A stretch of 64,000 nucleotides of DNA from Hyphomonadaceae bacterium (lineage in GTDB: Bacteria > Pseudomonadota > Alphaproteobacteria > Caulobacterales > Hyphomonadaceae): assembly GCA_024743315.1 (NCBI GenBank), contig JANSWU010000002.1, positions 434,001-498,000 of the forward strand, in the 5' to 3' direction. The notes below the pieces were generated by a model. It was not told the origin of the DNA. It searched no databases and saw only the letters and a list, made by a program, of their open reading frames with translations. Shown here in pieces: positions 56,869 through 64,000 of the stretch (positions are counted from its first letter, which is position 1; the number at the start of each line of letters is the position of its first letter). The position numbers and the translations under genes were made by a program.

Positions 56869-56897
56869 ATTGAATATTTATTTTAAAACCGCGTCAA
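56869..56897 (-). promoter_or_regulatory. Putative promoter of the TonB-dependent receptor
   Basis: On the minus strand TTGACG (56897-56892) and TTCAAT (56874-56869) are separated by 17 bases of AT-rich sequence. The -35 is near consensus and the -10 is four of six. It lies about 118 bases upstream of the receptor ATG in the 277-base gap after soxA. A weak GC hairpin (56974-56995) precedes it and may end the sox transcript. Confidence 0.4.
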
Positions 56898-57028
56898 TTA
56901 TGCAACGACTTCAGAGACACACAGATAACAAATAGTCCGAGGGTCTCAATATTAGTGTAAAACGGTTCGTGCATGCGCGGCGATAGCCCCGCGCAAGTTT
57001 GGTGTCGGAGCGACTCAATTGGAGTTGT

Positions 57029-57805
57029 TCACCGCCGCACCGCCGGGCTCTCCGCTTCCAATCCTTGCGCTCGGGCGGCCAGGAACAATTCCACGGCGAC
57101 ATAAGTCGGGTCGCCATAGGGCAGGGGTTCGGCGCGTACGCCGGTGTCGCAATCACGCAAACGGCGCTGCAAGGAACCAAGGCTCTGCCATTCCAGGCGA
57201 TAGGCTGGGAATCCATTACCGTGGCCTTGGCTGATTGTATCGCCGCGCAGCTGCTTGCCCCAATTTTCGGTATGGCATTGTTGGCAGGACAGGTTGAATT
57301 GCCCCCGGCGCGTGATGAAATAGTCTAGGCCGAGCTCGTAATAGGGTGCAGCGTCACCGCTGACATCTACCGAGATTGGATCCCCATTTGATTGGTGCGC
57401 GATATAAGCGGTGAGGGATAACAGGTCTTCGCTTTCATAGGCGAGTGGCGGCAGGCCTTGATGACGCGTCCGGCAGGCATTGATGCGGCCTTCCAGGTTG
57501 ATCAGCTCGCCAGTCTCGGGATCCAGTTTCGGAAAGGACGCCGCCACGCCGTCGAGCCCGTTCTCATGGCATGTAAGGCAGCTCGGCTCGGTACTGGCGA
57601 CGGACTGAAACAAGCGTTCGCCGCGATCAACCCAAAGAAAGCCAGGATTTTCGAACGCGTCATCCTGAAGCGCTTGCGTTTCGGCCGTCAAAAACGCGTA
57701 GCCGCTTTGCAATTCATTTTGGGGGATTGAGGTCTCAGGCGCGATTTCGGTCCGGCTGCAGGCCGTCATTGAGATCAGGACGAGGCCCAACCCGACATGC
57801 TTCAT
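57029..57805 (-). CDS. soxA: SoxA, diheme c-type cytochrome of the Sox system
   Basis: A 258-residue cytochrome, likely a lipoprotein (MTAC near residue 15). Two CxxCH heme sites: Cys76-His80 (CLTCH) and Cys174-His178 (CQQCH). The catalytic/ligand Cys219 is in RLRDCDTGVRAE, followed by the family ending GDPTYVAVELFLAARAQGLE. With SoxX it attaches thiosulfate sulfur to SoxY as a thiosulfonate. The ATG at 57805 overlaps the soxZ stop (ATGA). It is the last gene of the operon. Confidence 0.93.
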   Translation of the reverse strand: MKHVGLGLVLISMTACSRTEIAPETSIPQNELQSGYAFLTAETQALQDDAFENPGFLWVDRGERLFQSVASTEPSCLTCHENGLDGVAASFPKLDPETGELINLEGRINACRTRHQGLPPLAYESEDLLSLTAYIAHQSNGDPISVDVSGDAAPYYELGLDYFITRRGQFNLSCQQCHTENWGKQLRGDTISQGHGNGFPAYRLEWQSLGSLQRRLRDCDTGVRAEPLPYGDPTYVAVELFLAARAQGLEAESPAVRR

Positions 57806-58122
57806 GTCACTGTGATGGTTGCGATTTCGCTCCACGCTTCCCCGTTTTGATCGGTCCATTTGAATTCAAGTTCGCCCGTTTCGGTGGCGACGGTATGAAA
57901 GGTCAGGATCGGATTGGCGGCAATGGCGGGTTGAAAATCCGAGGCAAACACCAACGCGCCATTATACCGGCATTCAAACCGTGTGATGATGTTGCGCGGG
58001 ATCACTTCGCCGCGTGATCCGCGACGGAAGCCGCTCTCCATTGGATGCTGGATTAACGCTTTGATTTCAATCACTTCACCGCGCTGCGCCGTGTCTGGGA
58101 CCGCAAGTCGAATAGCCGCCAT
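57802..58122 (-). CDS. soxZ: SoxZ, thiosulfate carrier partner
   Basis: A 106-residue beta-sandwich protein. IKALIQHPMESGFRRGSRGE and FASDFQPAIAANPILTFHT are strongly SoxZ-like. It forms the SoxYZ heterodimer that carries sulfur intermediates in the periplasm; no signal is seen, and export with SoxY by the Tat route is inferred. The ATG at 58122 lies five bases after GGAGG. Confidence 0.93.
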   Translation of the reverse strand: MAAIRLAVPDTAQRGEVIEIKALIQHPMESGFRRGSRGEVIPRNIITRFECRYNGALVFASDFQPAIAANPILTFHTVATETGELEFKWTDQNGEAWSEIATITVT

Positions 58123-58131
58123 CACATCCTC

Positions 58132-58599
58132 CTAAAGCACCACACAGGCGGCCAGCGTGACCACGGTTTCCATGCTGCCGGAATAGAGCGACCCGTCATT
58201 CATTTCAGCGATGGCCTGTATGGCTTGCGTGCCGGACATCCGAATGCGCGTTGACACCAAAGCTTTTCCGGAGCGTGGCGTGAGGTGAAACTGACCAATC
58301 AATGGCAAAGGGTTGCGCGGCGACAGGATGACGATTTGACGAACATAATCGGTCTCGGTCATCGGGCTGTCGACGGCGACGGTCAGCGGCACGGAGTGAC
58401 CATTCTCGGCTATCGGCGGCAGGGTGACGGTCACGCGACCCTCTTGGATTGTGCGGTCCCCGAACAGTTCGGTTCGGGCGCGCAAAAGATCGGCTTCGCT
58501 GGCATGGCTCATCTGCGGCAAAGACGTGATCAGGACCGCGCTGCCACTGCCGGCGAGAAACCGGCGTCTATCGAGCTGAAATGTCTTAGCCATCATCAT
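58132..58599 (-). CDS. soxY: SoxY, sulfur-carrier protein with altered C-terminal arm
   Basis: A 155-residue protein with a Tat signal (LDRRRFLAGSGSAVL). The body matches SoxY (TYVRQI-like DYVRQIVILSPRNPLP, TRIRMSGTQAIQAIAEMNDG). Canonical SoxY ends in GGCGG, a flexible arm whose Cys carries the substrate; here the last residues are TLAACVVL, so the Cys (Cys152) is kept but the flanking glycines are replaced. The reading is clear over 58132-58160. Three ATGs compete as start; 58599 is the first. It overlaps soxX by 14 bases. Confidence 0.9.
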   Translation of the reverse strand: MMMAKTFQLDRRRFLAGSGSAVLITSLPQMSHASEADLLRARTELFGDRTIQEGRVTVTLPPIAENGHSVPLTVAVDSPMTETDYVRQIVILSPRNPLPLIGQFHLTPRSGKALVSTRIRMSGTQAIQAIAEMNDGSLYSGSMETVVTLAACVVL

Positions 58600-59044
58600 C
58601 TTCAATTCTCAGACTGCTCAGATAAGCAACCAGATCCTCAACTTCCTGAGCGCTGAGAACGGGGTCATCCTGAAACGCCTCTGCCACCTGATATAAGTCA
58701 TGATTGCGATAATAGGAGGGCATCAGCGTTCCGGGACGGACAATTTGATAATCGGCAATACGCAAGCGGATCTGACCGGCGCTCAAACGCGCTGCGACAT
58801 CGCTCAAGTCCGGACCGACATTGCCCTGAAATTCTGTCGCTAACCCGGCCACTTGATGACACAGCACACAATGGCCCGTTTCTCGATCAGTGAACACAGA
58901 AAGACCTGCCGGGACGGATCCGGCAGTCTCCGTAAGCGGTGAAGGGATCGCATCACCAACGATTTGAGCCGGGGTCACTAATCGTGATTGCGGCTCAGTG
59001 CAACTGGCCAGCACCAAAGCGCCGATCAGCTGGACCAGCCTCAC
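58586..59044 (-). CDS. soxX: SoxX, monoheme c-type cytochrome of the Sox system
   Basis: A 152-residue lipoprotein cytochrome (lipobox LASC, Cys15). Heme site CVLCH (59-63) and distal Met108 in GTLMPSYY; GPDLSDVAARLSAGQIRLRI is the SoxX family segment. It pairs with SoxA. The GTG start overlaps the fccB stop (GTGA). Confidence 0.91.
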   Translation of the reverse strand: MRLVQLIGALVLASCTEPQSRLVTPAQIVGDAIPSPLTETAGSVPAGLSVFTDRETGHCVLCHQVAGLATEFQGNVGPDLSDVAARLSAGQIRLRIADYQIVRPGTLMPSYYRNHDLYQVAEAFQDDPVLSAQEVEDLVAYLSSLRIEDDDG

Positions 59045-60315
59045 CCAAACGCCTCTGACGTAATCGTTTCGAACCAATGGACAGCTTGCGCCGCCTCTGC
59101 TGCTCGGATGGATTTGTCAGCGCCGAGTGGGCTGACCCCACCGGCTCCGGCGATGCTGCTCAAACTGCTGCCTTCATTGGTGTAAACGCCAGCGATCGAA
59201 ATCGCTTCGTCTGGGGTTGTGTAGGAATAACATGTATTCGCCAATACTGTCGGTTGCGGAGGTAAATCTGACAGCAGGCGTGCCACCGCCACGGCGCAGA
59301 CCTTGGCCTGCAAATTGGCTGAAAAGGCAGATTTGGGCATCGGCGCCGCAATCGTCGCATCTCCAATGACATGAATGTCGGATTGGAGCCGCGATTCAAA
59401 ACTGATCGGATCGATCGGGCACCAGCCAGTGGCGTCAGAGACGCCGGCGCGATCCGCAATCTCACCGGTTTTCTGGGGCGGTATCACATTGATGACAGTG
59501 GCCTGAAGGGTTTCAAAATCTGTCGACACCGTATTTGTGGCAGCATCGACGCGAGACACACGGCCATCATCAATCGCGCCGCGCCATTCGAGATGGTCCG
59601 GATAGTGTTCCGCCCAGGCTTCCTGAAACAAGGTCATTTTGGAAAAGCTGTCCTTGGCATCCAGCACGATCAGTTTTGAGTTTGGTTTCTGGGTCTTCAA
59701 ATAATGCGCGATCATGCTGGCGCGCTCATAAGGGCCAGGCGGACAGCGATATGGCGCCGGGGGAACAGTCATGATCACGGTGTCCCCATCCGGCATGGCC
59801 TGTAATTGTTCGCGCAAAAGCCGCGTTTGCGGGCCCGCTTTCCAGGCATGCGGCAGCAATTCTGCGGCGTCCTGGCTGTATCCTTCTATCGCGCCCCAAC
59901 GCATATCGACGCCTGGTGACAGGATCAGCCGGTCAAAGGGCAGGGTGACCCCGCTAGCGAGCGAGACGGTTTTGTTGGTCACATCGACATCTAGGGCGCG
60001 ATCATACGCGAGCGTGATGCCGCTGCTTTCAAGCCCCGTATAAGAAAACGCCTGAGCGTCTAGCGGGCGCCCTAAACCGATCACGAGATTACTGAACGGA
60101 CAAGCCGTGTACTTGGCATTCTCCTCGACCAGTGTGATCGAGGCCGAAGGCATTAGTTGGCGCAGGAGCCTGGCAGCACTGGCGCCGCCAAAACCGCCTC
60201 CAACGATTACGATGTTCGGTTTTGCCTGGCTAAGGCCGACGCTGGGAAGGCCAACGAGGCCTAGACTGATCGCAGCGCCTTTGATCAGGGTCCGACGATT
60301 GAACCGGGACGTCAT
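59041..60315 (-). CDS. fccB: Flavocytochrome c sulfide dehydrogenase, flavoprotein subunit (FccB/SoxF)
   Basis: A 424-residue flavoprotein exported by Tat (NRRTLIKGAA). The NAD(P)-like FAD motif is IVIVGGGFGGASAARLL. Cys72 in YTACPFSNLVIG is the covalent FAD site, and Cys191 (PYRCPPGPYERA) and Cys362 (NTCYSY) are the redox pair. It oxidises sulfide and passes electrons to a cytochrome c. Start and stop overlap both neighbours by four bases. Confidence 0.92.
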   Translation of the reverse strand: MTSRFNRRTLIKGAAISLGLVGLPSVGLSQAKPNIVIVGGGFGGASAARLLRQLMPSASITLVEENAKYTACPFSNLVIGLGRPLDAQAFSYTGLESSGITLAYDRALDVDVTNKTVSLASGVTLPFDRLILSPGVDMRWGAIEGYSQDAAELLPHAWKAGPQTRLLREQLQAMPDGDTVIMTVPPAPYRCPPGPYERASMIAHYLKTQKPNSKLIVLDAKDSFSKMTLFQEAWAEHYPDHLEWRGAIDDGRVSRVDAATNTVSTDFETLQATVINVIPPQKTGEIADRAGVSDATGWCPIDPISFESRLQSDIHVIGDATIAAPMPKSAFSANLQAKVCAVAVARLLSDLPPQPTVLANTCYSYTTPDEAISIAGVYTNEGSSLSSIAGAGGVSPLGADKSIRAAEAAQAVHWFETITSEAFG

Positions 60316-60659
60316 GGAGCGCTCCCGAGTGGCGCGAGCGCCGCGCTCACTTCGGCGATGTCGTCATCGCTATAGCCGCGCGCGAGCCGGTGCATTACTG
60401 TCGTACCGTCGGCTTCAGACTTGTACTGCAAAAGACGGGTTTCGAGCGCTTCTCGTGTATAGCCGTTGAGTGAAACGATGGCGCCAGACGCGGCGCTGTG
60501 GCAGCCGCTGCAAGCAAGCGCCAGCTGCGCGCCAGAATCCGTGGCGTCGCTAAGACTGAACGCCGGTTGCTGTGTATCTCGATCACTCGCAGATCCACAG
60601 GCGGCTAAGCTGATGACACTTAGCGCGCCCATGAGGATCTGGAGGTTGCGATCAGGCAT
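60312..60659 (-). CDS. Monoheme cytochrome c (FccA-like)
   Basis: A 115-residue lipoprotein cytochrome (signal ending LAAC). One CSGCH heme site and the segment TVMHRLARGYSDDDI resemble the cytochrome subunit of flavocytochrome c. The ATG overlaps the Mo-hydroxylase stop by eight bases, and its stop overlaps the fccB start. It may serve as acceptor for FccB, for the Mo-hydroxylase, or for both. Confidence 0.86.
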   Translation of the reverse strand: MPDRNLQILMGALSVISLAACGSASDRDTQQPAFSLSDATDSGAQLALACSGCHSAASGAIVSLNGYTREALETRLLQYKSEADGTTVMHRLARGYSDDDIAEVSAALAPLGSAP

Positions 60660-62871
60660 CCCGGAGGTTTTGGTCCTTAATTGGTAGATTGCGTACGCGC
60701 TTGCCGGTCGCCGAATAGATGGCATTCAGCACAGCCGGAGCGGCAACCGCGATGGTCGGCTCGCCGACACCACCCCAGAACCCACCAGACGGCATGATGA
60801 TGGTTTCAACCTCCGGCATGGCGGCAATACGCATGGAATTGAACGTATCGAAATTTTGTTCCTGCACCTCGCCGCCTTCGAAGGTAATCTCTCCGTAGAG
60901 CATGGCGGACAGGCCATAGACGAAGGAGCCTTCAACTTGCGCCTCGATCTGTTGTGGGTTCACCGCATGGCCAGGGTCGGTGGCCGCGACGATACGGTCA
61001 ATCTTGAGTTCGCCCGCGTCACTCACGGTGACCTCGGCGCATGCCGCCACGTACGCGCCGAAGCCGTACATTACACAAAGACCCCGCGCCTTGCCATCAT
61101 CCGAGCCCCAGCCCGAACGATCAGCAACCGCTTGCAGAACTGCCGCCGCTTCCGGGCTGTCCTGCAGGTGCGCGAGCCGGAATTCGAGCGGATCCCGGCC
61201 GGCTGCATAAGCCAGCTCGTCCATGAAACACTCCAGATAGATCGCATTCTGGTTCAGGTTCACCCCGCGCCAGAATCCGGGTCGTACAGGCGGATTGCGC
61301 ATAGCGTGGTCGACCAGGAAATTATCAAACGAGTATTTCAGGGTTTGATCTTCCAATCGCGGGTCAACGCCGGATGGTAGCAGGCCTTGGAAGGTCGCAT
61401 AATCGACACCGTCTTGCAGGGCTTGCGGGATCAGCGCGGCCAGGATGGATTGTCCGGAAATCCGCAAATGCAGCCCGGTCAGATTGCCATCAGCGTCCAA
61501 GGCGCCGCGTACGCGCCCTTTGGTCGTGGGATGGAAGAAGCCATGGATCATATCTTCCTCACGGGACCACAGCAATTTGATCGGCGTGCCGGGCATCTCC
61601 ATGGCGAGCATCACGGCTTGTTGGACATAGTCCGGCGCTCCTCGACGCCCGAAGCCGCCGCCAAGATGGATCTTGTAGACCTCGCACTGTTCGATCGGAA
61701 GACCGGAAGCTTCAGAGACCGCCGCAAGCGCGGCCTCCCCATTTTGAGTTGGGCACCAGATTTCACAGCGATCTTCGGTATATAGCGCTGTTGTGTTCAT
61801 CGGTTCCATGCAGGCATGGTTCTGGAAGGGCATGTTGTAAGTTGCTTCCACAACTTGTGCTGCGTTTGCAAAGGCGCCTGCTACATCGCCGCCGCCATTC
61901 CCGACAAAGGCCTCCTCGGCGGTCAGGCCATCATCCAGTTCGGCTTCAAACTCAGCCGTGGAGAAGTCGACGCCGCCTTGCCACTCCACTGGAAGGGCTT
62001 GCAGAGCCTTGTGCGCTTGCCACCAGGTGTCGGCGATGACAGCAACGGCATTGTTACCTTCTCCAAATGGGTTTCGCACGCTGACAACCTTTTGCACGCC
62101 GGGCATGCCTTCGACCGCGGCAGCATCGAAAGAAGCAAGCGTTGCTCCGATTTTCGGTGCCTGTTTGATCGACGCGCTGAGCATGCCATCGAGCTGAATA
62201 TCAGCGCCGTAAACCTGCTTGCCGGTCAGTTTCTCGGCGGTATCCAAGCGCGGCTTCGGTTGTCCGATAATCTTCCATTCGCTTGGATCTTTCACCGTGA
62301 CTTCAAGAGGTGGGGCGAGTTGAGCAGCCGCATTGGCAACCTTGCCATAAGTCGTGGTCTGTCCGCTCGGGCCGTGCGTGATGATACTATTCTCTGACGT
62401 GCATTCAGATGCAGGCACGCCCCATTCATTGGCCGCGGCTTCAATCAGCATCGCTTTTGCCGCAGCGGCGCCCTCGCGCACATAGTCCTGCGACCCACGA
62501 ATGCCCTGGCTGCCGCCGGTTGAGAAATCACGCCAGACGCGTTCGCGCGCCAGGTTTTCGCCAGGCGTTGGATACTCCGTCGTCACTTTATCCCAATCGC
62601 AGTCGAGTTCATCTGCGACGAGCTGCGCGAGGCCGGTGAGCGTCCCTTGGCCCATCTCGGAGCGGGCAATCCGGACCGTGACAGTGTCATCATGGTCAAT
62701 GTGCACCCAGGCATTCACTTCCGGATTTGGCGGAAGGTCGGAATAATCGGGAGCGTCTGCTTCGGTGTCGCCAGTCGGCTGCGAGCAGGCCGACAGGATG
62801 CCGATTGTCAGGCCGGTGGCGCCGGTGGCGACGATGAAATTTCGGCGGGAGAGGTGGATTGTATCAGCCAT
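60652..62871 (-). CDS. Molybdopterin-binding large subunit, xanthine dehydrogenase family (IorB-like)
   Basis: A 739-residue periplasmic Mo-hydroxylase subunit with a Tat signal (SRRNFIVATGATG, LSAC). KVYGADIQLDGMLSASI-like entry, GGGFGRRGAPDYVQQA and the C-terminal GGVGEPTIAVAAPAVLNA with the catalytic Glu are present. The family hydroxylates aldehydes, purines or N-heterocycles; the substrate here is unknown. It works with the upstream [2Fe-2S] subunit (11-base gap). It is not related to SoxC, which belongs to the sulfite-oxidase family. Confidence 0.9.
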   Translation of the reverse strand: MADTIHLSRRNFIVATGATGLTIGILSACSQPTGDTEADAPDYSDLPPNPEVNAWVHIDHDDTVTVRIARSEMGQGTLTGLAQLVADELDCDWDKVTTEYPTPGENLARERVWRDFSTGGSQGIRGSQDYVREGAAAAKAMLIEAAANEWGVPASECTSENSIITHGPSGQTTTYGKVANAAAQLAPPLEVTVKDPSEWKIIGQPKPRLDTAEKLTGKQVYGADIQLDGMLSASIKQAPKIGATLASFDAAAVEGMPGVQKVVSVRNPFGEGNNAVAVIADTWWQAHKALQALPVEWQGGVDFSTAEFEAELDDGLTAEEAFVGNGGGDVAGAFANAAQVVEATYNMPFQNHACMEPMNTTALYTEDRCEIWCPTQNGEAALAAVSEASGLPIEQCEVYKIHLGGGFGRRGAPDYVQQAVMLAMEMPGTPIKLLWSREEDMIHGFFHPTTKGRVRGALDADGNLTGLHLRISGQSILAALIPQALQDGVDYATFQGLLPSGVDPRLEDQTLKYSFDNFLVDHAMRNPPVRPGFWRGVNLNQNAIYLECFMDELAYAAGRDPLEFRLAHLQDSPEAAAVLQAVADRSGWGSDDGKARGLCVMYGFGAYVAACAEVTVSDAGELKIDRIVAATDPGHAVNPQQIEAQVEGSFVYGLSAMLYGEITFEGGEVQEQNFDTFNSMRIAAMPEVETIIMPSGGFWGGVGEPTIAVAAPAVLNAIYSATGKRVRNLPIKDQNLRDA

Positions 62872-62882
62872 GTCTATCTCCC

Positions 62883-63335
62883 TTAGCTCTTCTCAACGGC
62901 GAGCTTGATGCCTTTGCGGACGCGTGCCAGTGTCCCGCAACGACAGATATTCGTAATCTGCGCATCAATGTCTTCGTCAGTTGGGTTTGGGGTGTCATTG
63001 AGCATGCCAGAGACGGCCATGATCATGCCGGGCTGGCAATATCCGCATTGTGGAATATCAAGTTCAGCCCAGGCTTGTTGCACGGGATGGCTGGCATCTT
63101 CAGAAAGGCCTTCAATCGTCGTTATCTCTTCGTCACCCGTCAAAGCGCCAACCGGATAAACACAGGAGCGGACCGGACTGCCATTAATATGGATCGTGCA
63201 AGTTCCGCATTGCGCGATGCCGCAGCCATATTTGGTGCCGGTTAGACCGACTTGTTCTCGGATCACCCAGAGGAGGGGCGTATCATCTTCGACCTCCACT
63301 GTGACCGTTTCACCATTGATCTTGAGTGTCGCCAT
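62883..63335 (-). CDS. [2Fe-2S] small subunit of the Mo-hydroxylase (IorA-like)
   Basis: A 150-residue protein with two [2Fe-2S] clusters: a plant-type set at Cys38, Cys43, Cys46 and Cys58 (YGCGIAQCGTC) and a helical set at Cys97, Cys100, Cys131 and Cys133 (QCGYCQPG, CRCGT). It carries electrons from the molybdenum subunit. The ATG at 63335 follows GGAGG by nine bases; the open frame starts three codons earlier with an ATG abutting that site. It is the first gene of the eight-gene operon. Confidence 0.9.
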   Translation of the reverse strand: MATLKINGETVTVEVEDDTPLLWVIREQVGLTGTKYGCGIAQCGTCTIHINGSPVRSCVYPVGALTGDEEITTIEGLSEDASHPVQQAWAELDIPQCGYCQPGMIMAVSGMLNDTPNPTDEDIDAQITNICRCGTLARVRKGIKLAVEKS

Positions 63336-63497
63336 GCTGGGCATCCTCCGGCACTTTGGCGCGGTTATCCCCCATAGGACAAACCTTCGCGCATTAACCT
63401 AAATAATGATGGAAACATTCAGCGAGTAAAGACCGATTTCAACGATTTCTCGGCTTATCTTTGCAGTCGCGTCTCATTCGCAAGCTGAGGCGAGGGC

Positions 63498-64000
63498 TTA
63501 TGGCAAGCTGCCAATCAGAAGCGCGTCAGTTTGAGCGCCCTGCCTGAGTGCATCCGCATTTGGTTCCCGGCGCAGCAAGGCGTTGCAGGACAGGAAAGGA
63601 TGCAAAAGCGAGCTATCCTGATTGGCGGCGGGCGTAAGTAAGAGTGTGCCGTCCTCGGCAATCGTTGCGGTAGCGCGCATGAAATGCTCTCGAGGCCCAT
63701 TCTTTGGAATGTTCGACTCCAATCGAACGCGGATCAGGCGGTCGGCCCATGGCCGTCCGAGCAGCGGGGCCAGGAAGAGGTGTGCGCAGACCAAAGCCGA
63801 GGCCGGGTTTCCCGGGAGTCCCAAGACGCACGTAGATTTTGACCGGGAGAGCCAAGTTGGTTTGCCGGGCCGAACGGCGATTTTCGAAAAAACCGGCTGA
63901 TACCCTCGAGTACGAAAGGCCGCCTGCATATGATCGTGATCGCCCACAGAAGCACCTCCGATCGGGACAAAGACATCAATATCGATGCTATTATCGAGCG
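63498..64000 (-). CDS. moeA: Molybdopterin molybdenumtransferase MoeA, 5' end outside the window
   Basis: The C-terminal ~167 residues of MoeA, which inserts molybdate into molybdopterin. VPIGGASVGDHDHMQAAF and KIAVRPGKP with CVLGLPGNPASALV are family motifs. The frame stays open to the window edge, so the GTG at 63947 is internal, not a start. It lies 162 bases upstream of the Mo-hydroxylase operon on the same strand, fitting a need for cofactor. Confidence 0.88.
   Translation of the reverse strand, partial: LDNSIDIDVFVPIGGASVGDHDHMQAAFRTRGYQPVFSKIAVRPGKPTWLSRSKSTCVLGLPGNPASALVCAHLFLAPLLGRPWADRLIRVRLESNIPKNGPREHFMRATATIAEDGTLLLTPAANQDSSLLHPFLSCNALLRREPNADALRQGAQTDALLIGSLP

Noticed and set aside
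56974-56995. Strong terminator after soxA
   Set aside because: The TGCGCGG/CCGCGCA stem is present, but the T tract follows only after about 11 bases; kept as a weak possibility in the promoter entry and not annotated as a terminator.
60652-62871. MoCo subunit as SoxC
   Set aside because: SoxC belongs to the sulfite-oxidase family. This protein has xanthine-dehydrogenase-family motifs and a [2Fe-2S] partner, so it is not SoxC.
63498-63947. A complete 149-residue gene starting with GTG at 63947
   Set aside because: The MoeA frame and its conserved motifs continue upstream to the window edge, so this GTG is an internal valine.

Overview
The window reads as chromosome of an alphaproteobacterium of the Caulobacterales/Hyphomonadales type. 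The support is an adjacent divK-pleD pair followed by rpmG, Nudix and rnr; an hdaA-ppk-ppx-rnd-aspS neighbourhood; TrmFO in place of TrmA; a DUF4170 domain; HolC next to PepA; plant-type GshA; and two TonB-dependent receptors. No species can be named from the sequence. Most of the window is dense housekeeping DNA, with many ATGA start/stop overlaps inside operons and several convergent pairs whose 3' ends touch or overlap.

Layout. 1-6.4 kb: dinB (cut by the left edge), divK-pleD, rpmG, a Nudix hydrolase and rnr. 6.4-11.65 kb: a block lying between rnr and topA with an M23 peptidase, a GNAT enzyme, a LuxR-type regulator behind very AT-rich DNA, two divergent secreted proteins of unknown function with a lux-box-like dyad between them, and an orphan secretin-like lipoprotein. 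11.7-22 kb: topA-lptG-lptF, pepA-holC-GST, ndk, a stand-alone BLUF photoreceptor and purMN. 22-32.6 kb: a DUF2066-like protein, hdaA, ppk-ppx, rnd, a HerA-like ATPase and aspS. 32.6-33.0 kb: an intergenic region with three palindromic repeats. 33-37.6 kb: serS-surE-pcm, a Kazal-type lipoprotein, an acyl-CoA-type SDR with an operator-like palindrome, and a VOC protein. 37.7-41.8 kb: a nucleoside permease directly followed by a TonB-dependent receptor, then a GST. 41.8-53.5 kb: nnrD, trmFO, a TldD/PmbA protein, an IMPase-DUF4170 fusion, an MsbA-type ABC exporter, DsbA-like, DUF2237, desaturase, ubiA, rsmE and gshA.

53.6-64 kb: a large TonB-dependent receptor, then an eight-gene minus-strand operon. 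In transcription order it encodes a [2Fe-2S] protein, a Mo-hydroxylase large subunit, a monoheme cytochrome c, a flavocytochrome c sulfide dehydrogenase flavoprotein, SoxX, SoxY, SoxZ and SoxA. The operon lacks soxB and soxCD within the window, its SoxY ends in AACVVL instead of the usual GGCGG arm, and a 5'-truncated moeA (molybdenum cofactor synthesis) lies just upstream on the same strand. This is the most unusual metabolic unit here. The LuxR/lux-box/secreted-protein/secretin block is the most unusual regulatory unit.

Starts were placed by ribosome-binding sites, signal peptides, family length and operon overlaps. Several fall well inside the longest open frame and are explained per entry.
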